Positions 26,986 through 36,321 are shown, numbered from the stretch's first letter. The stretch: 64,000 nt of DNA from DASRFR01 sp035651455 (GCA_035651455.1 DASRFR010000047.1:434001-498000); one strand, 5' to 3'. Notes: generated by a model not told the origin, from the letters alone. Made by a program: numbers and translations.

Positions 26986-28593
26986 TTACTTTACAGTCTT
27001 ACCTTCTAACACTTCGCGCTCGACCGTCTCGGTTGTAGCCTGGTCCAGGCTCTCGCTCACCAGGACTGTGTTTCCCGCGACCTCGATCCACACAGGGCCA
27101 TTTTCCGTCAGCCACTCATGTTTTCCGCTGAGAGTGGCCGGGGTACTCGACACGGTGATCAGTTTCGGTGATTGACGCTTCTCCACGGTCGTCATCTCGA
27201 CTTCGTGCGCGCGCCGGTAGCGCTTCGCCAGATAGCCGGCGTAAATTTCGGCAAAATCGCTCGCATCCTCAGCACTCGACCAACGCGAAATGTAAAGCAA
27301 TCCCAGCGGAGCCAATGCATCCCCCTTTGGCCGCCCGGTGTAGTAATAGCCGCCACGCCAGTGCGGATAGAGCCGCTTCGAAGCCTCTGCTCCGGCGTAC
27401 TGGTCGACCAGCACCGCCACATCGAATTCGCCGATCGCCCCGATATCGAAACGGTCGTAGCTCTTGAAATCATGTTCGAAGTCCGGCAACCGCATGGGGT
27501 CGAGCCTCTCCCCTGAAAGGTAGGTCTGCGGTTCCATGATCTGACGCGTGCTCTTGGGAGGATTGGTGAAAGCCTCGGCGAACGCCTTCTGCTTCCCTCC
27601 CCTGGTCAGCAGCTCGGTTTCGAAATCAATTCCGTAGCGGTAGGGAAACGTGAGTGCCTCTTTCAGATAGATGGGGGCATCGCGAAACGTGACCGAATCC
27701 GCCGTCCCTACGAGCATGCCGGCCTTGAGCGCCGCCACCATGTCCGGTGAAGTCAGCAGCGACTTCCCCATGGGCGCCAGCATGTAGTCGAGCAGCACCA
27801 CCATGGCCTGCCCCTCGACTACGGCCTGGCGCGCGGCCAGCGCTTCGTCGCGATCGATATCTTCGGGCCGCGGATCTTTCTTTTTGTCCACGTCGAAATC
27901 CGCAGCCTTCATGAATTTCTCCAGCCCGAACGACTGGTCCTGCAGCGCATGCGTAAGTTCGTGGGCCAGTACCGGCTTCTGCTGTTCCGCGTCAATCCAG
28001 TCAAGCAGGTTCACGGCTTTGGTTTTGGGATCGTAATAGCCGGCCACCTGCTCCCGGAGCAGCGCCACCAGGAATTTCTGCATGTCGAAATCAGGCGGCA
28101 GCAGCCCAAACTTCTTCAGCACCAACTCCGAGCGCCGCAGGCGTTGCGCATCTTCGTCATCGGACATGTGCTTTTCCACGAAAGCCACAACTTCATCGCG
28201 GCTGGCCAGCCGCCGCTTCACCTCTTTGTGGATGGGCAGGGCAGTGTCTTTACTGGCGAAACTAAGGATCTCGTCCACCGAGCGAAAGAGTTCGTTCGCC
28301 TCCGCCTGCGTGATGTGGTGCTCGCCCTGGGGCTCGCCGGATTCCGCGGATTGGTCGTTCTGCCCAGGTTGCGAGTCCCTGCCGCGAGAATCTGGCGAAC
28401 TCTTGTCTGGAGTGCCCTGTGCGGGATTGTCTTGTGATTGCGGACCCTTGTCGGCATTGGCGGCGGGCGCGGCCGGAGCGCCGGAATCAGGCGATTGAGT
28501 TGTTGCCTGTCCCCACGCAATGCCCGCAACTAGGGCGAGCAGCAAAACTAACCAGCCGCTCGCGGCAAAAAATCTTTTCGTTAGATCGTTCAT
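26986..28593 (-). CDS. Secreted zinc metalloprotease-like protein
   Basis: About 535 residues from ATG 28593; the longer frame to 28836 runs into leuB and is Arg-rich noise. A signal peptide (about 8-29) is followed by a 60-residue disordered linker rich in Gln, Pro, Asp and Ser (about 30-90) and then a helical domain containing LAHELTHALQDQ (H211, E212, H215), the HExxH zinc motif of a zincin. A second Glu ligand is not certain. The C-terminal region (about 330-535) is beta-rich. The family is not recognised by name. It converges with the MFS gene, with 3 nt between their stops. Confidence 0.7.
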   Translation of the reverse strand: MNDLTKRFFAASGWLVLLLALVAGIAWGQATTQSPDSGAPAAPAANADKGPQSQDNPAQGTPDKSSPDSRGRDSQPGQNDQSAESGEPQGEHHITQAEANELFRSVDEILSFASKDTALPIHKEVKRRLASRDEVVAFVEKHMSDDEDAQRLRRSELVLKKFGLLPPDFDMQKFLVALLREQVAGYYDPKTKAVNLLDWIDAEQQKPVLAHELTHALQDQSFGLEKFMKAADFDVDKKKDPRPEDIDRDEALAARQAVVEGQAMVVLLDYMLAPMGKSLLTSPDMVAALKAGMLVGTADSVTFRDAPIYLKEALTFPYRYGIDFETELLTRGGKQKAFAEAFTNPPKSTRQIMEPQTYLSGERLDPMRLPDFEHDFKSYDRFDIGAIGEFDVAVLVDQYAGAEASKRLYPHWRGGYYYTGRPKGDALAPLGLLYISRWSSAEDASDFAEIYAGYLAKRYRRAHEVEMTTVEKRQSPKLITVSSTPATLSGKHEWLTENGPVWIEVAGNTVLVSESLDQATTETVEREVLEGKTVK

Positions 28594-28699
28594 CGTGATG
28601 TCTATTCTGATGCGCGATGAAGCCTGGATGGCGGGGGTCATCCCTGGTGTTGCGCCGGGCAGAGTTCCCCGCCTGGATCTGAATCGCGCCGCCGTTTGC

Positions 28700-29770
28700 T
28701 TAACTGCGCCGTAGTTGCTGGGCGACCCAGTCGCCGACTTCTTTTGTTCCCTGGCTGCCGCCAATGTCCACCGTCGTCTTCTTTTCCCGGAGCGCATCCA
28801 GCACGACCGCTTCGATCTTTTCCGCCTCCGCCTCAAATCCCAGGTGGCTCAGCATCATCGCCGCCGTGAGAATTGCGCCAAAGGGATTCGCGATATTCTT
28901 GCCGGCGATAGGCGGCGCCGAACCGTGGACCGGCTCGAACATCGAGGTCTTGCCGGGATGAATGTTCCCGCTGGCCGCCATCCCCAGGCCGCCCTGCAGT
29001 CCAGCCGCCAGGTCGGTGATGATGTCTCCAAACATGTTGTTGGTGACGATCACATCGAATTGCCTGGGATCACGCACCATCTGCATGCAGAGCGCGTCCA
29101 TGTACATGTGGTCGGGCGTGATCTGCGGATACTCCGCCGCGACCTCGCGAAACACGCGCTGCCACAGCCCCCCGGCATGGGTCATGGCGTTCGACTTGTC
29201 ACAGAGCAGCACCCGGGTACGCGAACTGCCGTCATGCGCGGTGTGCCGCTCGCAATACTCGAACGCATAGCGGATCACACGCTCCACGCCTTTGCGGGTA
29301 TTCACGTCCTCCTGGATCGCGATCTCGTCAGGAGTTCCCTTCTTGAAAACTCCGCCAAGGTCTCCGTAGACACCCTCCGTGTTTTCGCGCACCACGACGA
29401 AATCGATGTCCTTCGGCTCGATTTCTTTTAGCGGGCAGAGGGCTTCGTCCAACAATCGCACCGGTCGCACGTTGGCGTATAAGTCCATCTGGAAACGCAT
29501 GCCCAGCAGAATTTCCTTGGCGTGAATATTGGTCCTTACCCGGGGGTCGCCGAAAGCGCCCACCAGGACGGCATCGAAGTCCCGGCCCAACATGGCGAAG
29601 CCGTCGGGAGGCACCGTCACCCCGTCAGCCAGGTAGCGGTCGGCGCCCCAATCGAAGTGCGTCATCTCCAAAGGCGCGCCTGTGGCGTCCAGCACCTTCA
29701 CGGCCTCGGGTATGACTTCCTTTCCAATTCCGTCGCCCGGAATTACTGCAATGCGCTTGTTGGGGTTCAC
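28700..29770 (-). CDS. leuB: 3-isopropylmalate dehydrogenase
   Basis: Oxidatively decarboxylates 3-isopropylmalate with NAD+ in leucine synthesis. It has the beta-decarboxylating dehydrogenase signatures: RIAVIPGDGIGKEVIPEA, the substrate loop YANVRPVR, VVVRENTEGVYGD and the metal-binding TNNMFGDIITDLAAGLQGGLGMA. The substrate loop could also fit the tartrate/isopropylmalate subgroup, so isocitrate- or tartrate-type activity is an alternative. Start GTG 29770. No leuA, leuC or leuD is adjacent. Confidence 0.85.
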   Translation of the reverse strand: MNPNKRIAVIPGDGIGKEVIPEAVKVLDATGAPLEMTHFDWGADRYLADGVTVPPDGFAMLGRDFDAVLVGAFGDPRVRTNIHAKEILLGMRFQMDLYANVRPVRLLDEALCPLKEIEPKDIDFVVVRENTEGVYGDLGGVFKKGTPDEIAIQEDVNTRKGVERVIRYAFEYCERHTAHDGSSRTRVLLCDKSNAMTHAGGLWQRVFREVAAEYPQITPDHMYMDALCMQMVRDPRQFDVIVTNNMFGDIITDLAAGLQGGLGMAASGNIHPGKTSMFEPVHGSAPPIAGKNIANPFGAILTAAMMLSHLGFEAEAEKIEAVVLDALREKKTTVDIGGSQGTKEVGDWVAQQLRRS

Positions 29771-30197
29771 GGGTCAAACGTTAACACAGGCGAGTAATAT
29801 CAGCAGCATACAAGAATATTATCATTTAGCTATATGAGGTAAGCCGATATGAAGGCCTTCCGAGGTGACAGAAACCAGCTTGGACCGACTGCCAGAATGG
29901 CTAGTAATTGCGCTACGATGGTCGGAGAGGCACAATCTCTCGGCGGGGTACCCTTGGGATCATTGCCGCCATGGCGTGCGCGCTGAGAGCCGTAGAATGA
30001 AAATAACGATAACTGCCGGCTAATCGGCAATTCGATGGAAATTCGGACCGTTTTGGAACTCTTTCCGAATCGCAGCCACTTAAAAGAATTGCGCCTTGAC
30101 CTAGTCACCGGTCCAAAATTTTGCGGAGTAGGACGCCTAGGTGTTGATCCAGTGTGCAGCCAGGCAATTCTTTACTTCGTTATAATCGTACAGAGAG
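29771..30197. other. AT-richer intergenic region between leuB and ygfZ
   Basis: About 430 nt, noticeably richer in A and T than its flanks (for example around 29800-29850). A minus-strand open frame inside (29830-30108) has no ribosome site and an unlikely composition. It contains the ygfZ -10 box and presumably the leuB promoter. No RNA gene was recognised. Confidence 0.4.
30181..30186 (+). promoter_or_regulatory. -10 box of ygfZ
   Basis: A consensus TATAAT 11 nt before ATG 30198, so the leader is at most a few nucleotides. The expected -35 position (about 30158) has no recognisable hexamer. Confidence 0.55.
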
Positions 30198-31229
30198 ATG
30201 GCTTTCACGGTTGAACATCACGAGCAGAACCCTTCCCAGGCTCACAACGCCGGGACGGCTACACTCCCGGACAACATTCGGGCGGAGTACGCTGCGCTTC
30301 ACCAGGGTGGGGCTTTCTACGAGGCTGCGAATCGCGCCAAGCTGGCGCTTATCGGCGGCGATCGCGTGCGCTGGCTGAATGGCATGGTCACCAACAACAT
30401 TCGTGACCTTGCGCCGGGGCACGGCGTGTACGCATTTCTGCTTAATCCGCAAGGACACATTCTCGCGGATCTATATGCTTTTAACCGCGGCGATTCCTTG
30501 CTGATCGACGTGGACAAGTTGCTGACCGGCAAGGTGCAGGAAATTTTCGAGCGCTACATCATCATGGATGATGTCGAAGTCGCGGATGTTACCGGCAAGC
30601 TGCTCGCGGCTGTGACCATGGGTCCGGAATCGCGACGCATCCTGGCGGCAGCCGCAATCCAGGTGCCCGAGTTGAAGCTGCTGCAGTTTCAGGACATGAC
30701 CTGGCAGCAGATTGCACTCACCATCGTCCGCACAGACAACCTGGAATGCGAGTCATTTGAAATCTGGCTTCCTCCCGAGAGCATGGGCACCTTGCGCAAC
30801 GCTCTGCTTGCGGCGGGAGCTACTCCGGTCGGCATGCAAGCTCTTGAACTGGAGCGGATTGCCCGCGGCATCCCGCGTTATGGCCAGGACATTCGCGAAC
30901 GCGACTTGCCTCAGGAGACAAGCCAGGATCGCGCCTTGCACTTCACGAAGGGCTGCTACGTGGGACAGGAAATTGTGGAGCGGATACGCTCGCGCGGCAG
31001 CGTGCATCGCCAGTTCAGCCAGTTCCGGGTCGACGGCGCCGTGCCCGCGCCGGGGACAAAGATTCAGTCCGCGGGAAAAGATGTAGGCGAGATCACAAGT
31101 TCCGCCATATTGCCTGGCAGCGGCGGGGATCACGGGATGGCGCTTGGCTACATCCGCAAAGAGGCGGCACTGCCCGGAAATGAATTAATAGCGGGCGAAG
31201 CGAAATTGAACATAGTGCGTAATTCTTAG
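30198..31229 (+). CDS. ygfZ: Folate-binding YgfZ/GcvT-like protein
   Basis: Tetrahydrofolate-dependent protein that supports iron-sulfur cluster assembly or repair, in the GcvT fold. The diagnostic KGCYVGQE motif (251-258) is present, with LNGMVTNNI and the C-terminal barrel (GYIRKEAALPG). Length (343) is normal. It has a TATAAT box immediately upstream and no clear Shine-Dalgarno sequence. The DUF1844-MBL-ribF set follows after 71 nt and may be partly co-transcribed. Confidence 0.92.
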   Translation: MAFTVEHHEQNPSQAHNAGTATLPDNIRAEYAALHQGGAFYEAANRAKLALIGGDRVRWLNGMVTNNIRDLAPGHGVYAFLLNPQGHILADLYAFNRGDSLLIDVDKLLTGKVQEIFERYIIMDDVEVADVTGKLLAAVTMGPESRRILAAAAIQVPELKLLQFQDMTWQQIALTIVRTDNLECESFEIWLPPESMGTLRNALLAAGATPVGMQALELERIARGIPRYGQDIRERDLPQETSQDRALHFTKGCYVGQEIVERIRSRGSVHRQFSQFRVDGAVPAPGTKIQSAGKDVGEITSSAILPGSGGDHGMALGYIRKEAALPGNELIAGEAKLNIVRNS

Positions 31230-31300
31230 GCGCTGCTAGTCTGGTCGCGCGCCGAGAAGCGGACGAAAGATAAGAACGAAAAGCGACGGAGTTCTCCCCA

Positions 31301-31900
31301 ATGGCAGAAAAGAAGCAACCGGAATTTACGGTCACCGACCGCCGCCTCTTCACCTCCGAAGGTGAACTGCGCAAAGACGTTGCCGAACAATCCGAGCCGG
31401 CAAAGGCTCCCTCTCCGGCCCAGCCGCAGGTCAGCACTGCGCCTCGCGGCGAGGCTCCCGCGGAGTCCAAGGACAACGTCAGCCAGTTCCCCGACATGCC
31501 GGCCGCGCCGACAGCGGCGGAACAGCAGCAGCAGGCTGACGCTTATCGGAAATCCTCGAAAGCTCTTGACGCCCGGGTCGAACTCAGCGGCCACTCCGCC
31601 AAAGAGCTGGAAATGACATTCGAGCGCTTCCTCGCCTCGCTCTACATGAGCGCCATGCTGCAACTCGGCCTCATGCGCGAGGAAGGCGCACAGCCGCAGG
31701 TTGATCTCATTGGCGCGCGGCAAACCATCGACACCCTGGGCCTGCTCGCTGACAAGACCAAGGGCAATCTGAGCGCGGCGGAGCAGCAATTCCTGCAAAA
31801 CTCGCTTTACGAACTACGCATGGCATACGTCGAGGTCACGAACGCGCTGGCCCGTCCGCCGCAAGCTTCGGGCACCACCGGAAAACCCAATCCGCGATGA
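31301..31900 (+). CDS. DUF1844 protein
   Basis: The C-terminal half (about 105-185) is a clear DUF1844 domain: TFERFLASLYMSAMLQLGL and DLIGARQTIDTLGLLADKTKGNL, ending LYELRMAYVEVT. The N-terminal half is a disordered Ala/Pro/Gln-rich stretch. Function of DUF1844 is unknown; it is common in Acidobacteriota and Deltaproteobacteria. Its stop overlaps the next gene's start by 4 nt (ATGA), so it is probably co-translated with the MBL hydrolase. GGAG lies 9-12 nt before ATG 31301. Confidence 0.9.
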   Translation: MAEKKQPEFTVTDRRLFTSEGELRKDVAEQSEPAKAPSPAQPQVSTAPRGEAPAESKDNVSQFPDMPAAPTAAEQQQQADAYRKSSKALDARVELSGHSAKELEMTFERFLASLYMSAMLQLGLMREEGAQPQVDLIGARQTIDTLGLLADKTKGNLSAAEQQFLQNSLYELRMAYVEVTNALARPPQASGTTGKPNPR

Positions 31901-32667
31901 AGGCAAGCCTCACCGTCCTGGGTAGCGGCACATCCATGGGTGTGCCCACCATCGGTTGCGATTGCGCGGTCTGCCATTCCATCGATCCCCGGGACCGCCG
32001 CACCCGGCCATCGATCCTCGTGCAATACGCCGGCAAATCGGTGCTCATCGACACCACGCCGGATTTTCGTGAGCAGGCGATCCGCGAGCACATCCAAAAG
32101 ATCGACGCGGTGCTGTACACGCACACCCACGCCGACCACATCCTCGGGATCGACGACCTGCGCCCGCTGAGTTTCCATCAGCCCGGGGGCATCCCGCTGT
32201 ACGCGCGTCCAGAAGCCGCCGATTTCCTGCGCAGCATGTTCCGCTACATTTTTGAGAACGACTACAAGTTTGGCGGCATAGCCAAAGTGCACCTGAACCT
32301 GATCGATGGGCCAGTCACGTTATTTGGGGCGCGTTTTGATCCAGTGACCGTGATCCACGGCGAATCCGAAATCAACGGCTATCGCTTCGGATCGGCCGCA
32401 TACCTCACGGATTTCAGCTCGATTCCGAAAACCTCGTACCCGCAATTGCAGGGACTGGATATTCTGTTTCTCGACGCGCTGCGTCACCGGCCGCACCCGA
32501 CGCATTCAACCGTCAAAAATTCTTTGCGCATCGTGGACGAGCTGAAACCGAAGCGCGCTTTCTTCACCCATATCTGTCATGACCTGCCGCACCAGAGCAC
32601 GAACGCAACTTTGCCGGAGAATGTGCGTCTGTCGTACGACGGGATGAAGTTGGAGTTTGAGATTTAG
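31897..32667 (+). CDS. PhnP-like metallo-beta-lactamase-fold hydrolase
   Basis: A 256-residue enzyme. The core motif THTHADH (H76, H78, D80, H81) binds two metals. An N-terminal structural zinc site is suggested by GCDCAVC (C21, C23, C26), as in PhnP phosphodiesterases. TDFSS, LDALRHRPHPTHST and FTHICHD complete the fold. The likely reaction is hydrolysis of a phosphodiester or cyclic nucleotide; the exact substrate is not known and there is no phn operon here. It is coupled to DUF1844 by a 4-nt overlap and followed by ribF after 49 nt. Confidence 0.85.
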   Translation: MKASLTVLGSGTSMGVPTIGCDCAVCHSIDPRDRRTRPSILVQYAGKSVLIDTTPDFREQAIREHIQKIDAVLYTHTHADHILGIDDLRPLSFHQPGGIPLYARPEAADFLRSMFRYIFENDYKFGGIAKVHLNLIDGPVTLFGARFDPVTVIHGESEINGYRFGSAAYLTDFSSIPKTSYPQLQGLDILFLDALRHRPHPTHSTVKNSLRIVDELKPKRAFFTHICHDLPHQSTNATLPENVRLSYDGMKLEFEI

Positions 32668-32716
32668 CCGCAGCCAGCGGTCGGCCGTTCCCTGGCATGT
32701 GCTTGCGTATTGAGCG

Positions 32717-33697
32717 ATGCAGATCTTCCACAAACTCGACGATGTTCCGGCCTACTTCGGGCCGACCATTCTCAGCATCGGCAACTTCGATGGCGTGCAC
32801 CGCGCGCATCGGCACGTAATCCGCGAAATGGTGGAGCGGGCGCACGCCCAGGGCATCCGGGCCATGGCCGTCACTTTCGAACCCCACCCGGTGCGCATTC
32901 TTCGTCCCGATGCGGGCCTGAAGTTGCTGACACCGACCGCCGAAAAGATCCGCCTGCTGGACGAAACCGGTCTCGACGCGGCTCTCCTCCTTCCCTTCAC
33001 TCGCGATCTGTCCCTGATGACCCCGCATCAGTTCGCTGAAAAGATTCTGAAAAAGCGCCTGCACGCCCGCGAAGTGCACGAGGGCTACAATTTTCACTTC
33101 GGACGCAAGGCCGCCGGCGACGTGAAAATGCTCGCGGATTTCGGCCGCGACATGGGCTTTCGCGTCGAAGTCTATCCCGAGATGAAATTGCGGGGCGAGC
33201 GCGTCTCCAGCAGCCAGATCCGCAAACTCCTGGCCGAAGGCGGGGTAAGCCGTGCGCGTCACCTGCTGGGACGGCCCTTCAGCATTCTCTCCATCCCGGG
33301 CCGCGGCCGTGGTTACGGATCGAAGTACACGGTGCCCACGATCAATCTCAGCCGCTACGAAGAGATGGTGCCGAAGGATGGTGTCTACATCACCCGCACC
33401 CGGGTGGCACAGGAGTGCTTTGACTCCGTGACCAACGTCGGTAACCGCCCCACCTTTGGAGCCGAATCGTTCGCCATCGAAACCCACTTGCTGAACTTCC
33501 ATCCCCTTGAGTTGACGCCCGAAACGGAAGTGGAGCTCTACTTCCTGCAACGGCTCAGGGACGAAATCAAATTTCCTTCAGTGGATGCGTTGCGCGAGCA
33601 GATCGCGAAGGATGTGAAGAAGGCGAGACGTTACTTCCATCTGCTGAATACCGGGGCGTGTGGTAGCAGGGTAGAAATCGCGCCCAATCATTCCTGA
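32717..33697 (+). CDS. ribF: Bifunctional riboflavin kinase / FAD synthetase
   Basis: Makes FMN and then FAD from riboflavin with ATP. The N-terminal FAD-synthetase half has SIGNFDGVHRAHR (about 20-32) and VSSSQIRKLLAEG. The C-terminal kinase half begins at about 183 with GRPFSILSIPGRGRGYGSKYTVPTINL and FDSVTNVGNRPTF. The usual PTAN motif is PTIN here. Length (326) is normal. Confidence 0.95.
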   Translation: MQIFHKLDDVPAYFGPTILSIGNFDGVHRAHRHVIREMVERAHAQGIRAMAVTFEPHPVRILRPDAGLKLLTPTAEKIRLLDETGLDAALLLPFTRDLSLMTPHQFAEKILKKRLHAREVHEGYNFHFGRKAAGDVKMLADFGRDMGFRVEVYPEMKLRGERVSSSQIRKLLAEGGVSRARHLLGRPFSILSIPGRGRGYGSKYTVPTINLSRYEEMVPKDGVYITRTRVAQECFDSVTNVGNRPTFGAESFAIETHLLNFHPLELTPETEVELYFLQRLRDEIKFPSVDALREQIAKDVKKARRYFHLLNTGACGSRVEIAPNHS

Positions 33698-33734
33698 TCG
33701 TGCACTTCCCCGCTTACGTTCTGAACCCTGCGGC

Positions 33735-34139
33735 TCACGCGGCGTGTGAGTCGTCGACCGGAAAATAAACTTGCCCTTGCAGCAGCGCACCGACTGCGTG
33801 GATGACCTCGGCGCCCGTATTCTTGGAGACCGCGGCGCGAAACCCGACCTTCCGCGCTTCCTGCGCCAGTTGGGTCGAGAGCTGTTGCACCGTCAGCAGC
33901 AGCATACGGATGCAGGGTTGCGCATAAGAAATCTGGCGTGCCGCCTCCAGCCCGTTCATGTTGGGCATGGCCAGATCCATGACGATGAGGTCGGGGTGCA
34001 GATTCTCGCTCTTGGCGACGGCATCCGCGCCATTGCTCGCCTCTCCGCAAACCAGCCAGCCTTCTTCCGCTTCCAGCAAACGGCGGATCAGCCGGCGGAT
34101 GGTGGCGTCGTCGTCGACAATCAGGATCCGTGTGGGCAC
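33735..34139 (-). CDS. Stand-alone response-regulator receiver domain
   Basis: A 134-residue protein made only of a REC domain. ILIVDDDATIRRLI supplies the acidic pocket (D9-D11), the phospho-acceptor is D55 in LIVMDLAMP, the Thr switch is T83 (LLLT) and K106 (AAVSK) closes the site. There is no output domain, so it acts by protein-protein interaction or as a phosphate relay. A degenerate kinase-like protein lies 1.3 kb away but on the opposite strand; no intact kinase is adjacent. Confidence 0.9.
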   Translation of the reverse strand: MPTRILIVDDDATIRRLIRRLLEAEEGWLVCGEASNGADAVAKSENLHPDLIVMDLAMPNMNGLEAARQISYAQPCIRMLLLTVQQLSTQLAQEARKVGFRAAVSKNTGAEVIHAVGALLQGQVYFPVDDSHAA

Positions 34140-34465
34140 AGGAATTCTCGAAAGTTAGACTGTCACCCTGGCTAAGTGGTTCGCAGGGATTCGCGTTCAG
34201 GTCAGAGTTGATAAGCGCGGAGGACTTTACAACTTTGGCTTGTACAACTCTCCCATGTACGATGGCGGCAATCCATAGAGTAGATTGCTGATTCCTGTAA
34301 CTAATTAGATTCCTGAGCAGCCCGGCGATAGAGTCCAAGTCAAACATCCTGCTGGTATTCGCCTGGAAGTACATTCCCTTTGGTACCTTGGGGTTGCCCG
34401 GCATAGGGGCCTTATAATCGAGGCAAATCCAAGGCAGGATTGCGCTTAGAAAACGAGAAGGATCG
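34140..34465. other. Intergenic region between the receiver gene and pilD
   Basis: About 325 nt between divergent genes. The only clear element is TATAAT at 34413-34418. No open frame of convincing composition and no RNA gene were seen. Confidence 0.45.
34413..34418 (+). promoter_or_regulatory. -10 box upstream of pilD
   Basis: Consensus TATAAT about 48 nt before TTG 34466. G-rich DNA (TTGGGG at 34388-34393) precedes it, but no -35 at ideal spacing. Confidence 0.5.
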
Positions 34466-35389
34466 TTGGACCCTTTTTTCGCATTGGCGGCGTTTTTTTT
34501 CGGGCTCACGTTCGGCAGCTTTCTGAATGTATGCATTTACCGGCTGCCGCGCGAACTCTCGGTGGTGAGCCCGCGCTCGGCGTGTCCTCATTGCAGCCGC
34601 CCAATCGCTTTTTATGACAACGTCCCGGTGCTGAGTTGGCTGTTGCTGCGCGGACGTTGCCGGTATTGCCGCGCGCCGATTTCGCCTCGGTACCTGTTGG
34701 TTGAAGTGCTCACCGGCACCCTGTTTCTGGCCTGCTACTGGCATTTTGGGCTGACCCTGGCAACGCTCAAGTATTGCGTGTTCGGCTTCCTGCTGCTTGG
34801 CTTGATCTTTACCGATGCCGAGACCAAGCTCCTCCCCAACAAGCTGACGCTGACGGGAGTGGTGCTGGGGCTAGGCTTCAGCCTGGTCGTGCCAGTGAAT
34901 GACCTGGCCTCGCAGATTTTGCCGGGAGTGATTTCTCCTCCGCTGCCGCACGATGTCTGGTCGCGCTTGCTTTCGTTGCTCGATTCGGGCCTGGGCGCGG
35001 CCGTGGGAGCGTCATTCATTTATGGGGCCGGCGCTATCTACCTGAAGGTGCGGCATGCGGAGGGGATGGGTTTCGGAGACGTGAAACTCATGGCGATGGT
35101 GGGCGCCTTCCTCGGACTCAAGCTCACGGTGTTCACGCTGTTCGCGGGCTCGGTCACCGGATCGCTGTTCGGAGTGGCGACCATTGTCATGGTGTGGATC
35201 AAGCGGCGACGACGTTTTCTCAGCCGTCCGGGGCTTTCGCCGCAAGCTGCCAAGGCGCGCGCATGGCAGTCCACGCAACTGGTGTGGCGACGATACGAGA
35301 TGCCCTTCGGCGTATTTCTCGGCAGCATGGCGCTGTTCGCGCTCTTCTATGGAAACCAGCTCCTGCACTGGTATTGGGGGCTGATGTGA
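34466..35389 (+). CDS. pilD: Prepilin peptidase / N-methyltransferase
   Basis: Cleaves and N-methylates type IV prepilins and type II secretion pseudopilins at the inner membrane. The N-terminal cytoplasmic zinc domain has C40-P-H-C43 and C65-R-Y-C68 and the GSFLNVCIYRLP entry. The two catalytic aspartates are D117 (FTDAETKLLPN) and D205 (GMGFGDVKLM). Eight hydrophobic segments are visible. Length (307) is slightly long, with a basic loop (KRRRRFLSRPG) and a final helix pair. Start TTG 34466 with GAGAAGGA upstream. Its stop overlaps the GTG of the next gene. Confidence 0.93.
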   Translation: MDPFFALAAFFFGLTFGSFLNVCIYRLPRELSVVSPRSACPHCSRPIAFYDNVPVLSWLLLRGRCRYCRAPISPRYLLVEVLTGTLFLACYWHFGLTLATLKYCVFGFLLLGLIFTDAETKLLPNKLTLTGVVLGLGFSLVVPVNDLASQILPGVISPPLPHDVWSRLLSLLDSGLGAAVGASFIYGAGAIYLKVRHAEGMGFGDVKLMAMVGAFLGLKLTVFTLFAGSVTGSLFGVATIVMVWIKRRRRFLSRPGLSPQAAKARAWQSTQLVWRRYEMPFGVFLGSMALFALFYGNQLLHWYWGLM

Positions 35390-36258
35390 AGATTTTCGCC
35401 AATCCGCTGGTCATCCGAATGGCGTTGGGCTTGTTCGCTGCGATCTTCGCCTTCGTCATGGGCGTGCTCATGATGCGGCGCATGCGTCACAGCCTGACCG
35501 AAGAAGAGGAATCGCTGCAGGAACCGGCGCGGCCCGCGGCGGAAGCGTTCCCCTTGCAGACCTATCATGCGGTCATACAGCAGTTGAAGCAGCAGAAGCA
35601 TGAATTGAGCGCGCAGCAGGCGGCGGAGCGCAGGCGGGCCAAAGTTTCGGAGAACATCAGCGCCGCCGTGCTTTCGAATCTCTCGTCCGGAGTTTTGTTT
35701 TTCAGCACCCAGGGTCTTCTGCGCCAGGCCAATCACGCGGCCAAGCAGATTCTGGGATTCGCCTCTCCGGTCGGCATGAATGCGGGGGAATTGTTTCGCG
35801 ACACGCTGGTGCAAAATGCCAGCGGCAGCCGTCGCTTCACGGTGGCCGAAGCGGTGCAATCCACGCTGCAAAGCCGCGTTCCCCTGCGCCAGCTTGAGGC
35901 TCATTACTCGACACCCTCGGGCGAACAGCGCTTTCTGGACTTGACGATTTCGCCTGTGCCGGGCGCAGATGGCGCGCTGCTGGGAGCGGCTTGCCTGATC
36001 AACGATCTGACACCCATCGCGGAAATTCGACGGCAGCAGGACATGCGCGGCGAGATGTCAGCGGAGATGGCGCTCGCCTTGCGCGGTTCCCTGGTGACGA
36101 TCTCGGGCTACGCGCAGCAGTTGGCGCAGAACCGCGATCCCGATATGGCCAGGCAGTTGGCGGGTGACATCGCGGCGGAGGCCAGTCACTTGGACCGCAC
36201 CATCGGAGGATTTCTTGCCGGCGCCAAGGCGGCGAAGGCAGCTTCGGAAACACATTAA
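35386..36258 (+). CDS. Membrane PAS protein with degenerate histidine-kinase dimerisation domain
   Basis: 290 residues from GTG 35386, whose GTGA overlaps the pilD stop. One transmembrane helix (about 9-30), a coiled coil (about 58-90), a PAS domain (about 93-212; NLSSGVLFFSTQG) and a HisKA-like hairpin (about 218-275; MALALRGSLVTISGYAQQLA). Compared with the NtrB-type LAHEIKNPL box, the phospho-acceptor His is Leu230 and the next Glu is Ala231; no ATPase domain follows. It therefore cannot autophosphorylate in the usual way and may be a sensor or adaptor linked to pilus function. Confidence 0.75.
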   Translation: MKIFANPLVIRMALGLFAAIFAFVMGVLMMRRMRHSLTEEEESLQEPARPAAEAFPLQTYHAVIQQLKQQKHELSAQQAAERRRAKVSENISAAVLSNLSSGVLFFSTQGLLRQANHAAKQILGFASPVGMNAGELFRDTLVQNASGSRRFTVAEAVQSTLQSRVPLRQLEAHYSTPSGEQRFLDLTISPVPGADGALLGAACLINDLTPIAEIRRQQDMRGEMSAEMALALRGSLVTISGYAQQLAQNRDPDMARQLAGDIAAEASHLDRTIGGFLAGAKAAKAASETH

Positions 36259-36264
36259 GATGCA

Positions 36265-36296
36265 CCCGGTATAGCTTCCCTATGGGAAGAACCGGG
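36265..36296. repeat. Double-stem hairpin in the intergenic gap
   Basis: CCCGGT (36265-36270) pairs with ACCGGG (36291-36296) and, inside it, TTCCC (36276-36280) with GGGAA (36284-36288) around a TAT loop. It lies 7 nt after the PAS gene stop and 26 nt before ATG 36322. There is no T-run, so it may be a processing or stability element in the leader of the next gene. Confidence 0.4.
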
Positions 36297-36321
36297 GGCA
36301 CAGAACACGGGGATAAAGAAC

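Noticed and set aside
28594..28836. 81-codon extension of the metalloprotease
   Set aside because: Arg-rich, overlaps leuB in the same strand but another frame, and precedes a good signal peptide at 28593.
29830..30108. 92-codon minus-strand frame between leuB and ygfZ
   Set aside because: No ribosome site, odd composition, no homology signal visible.
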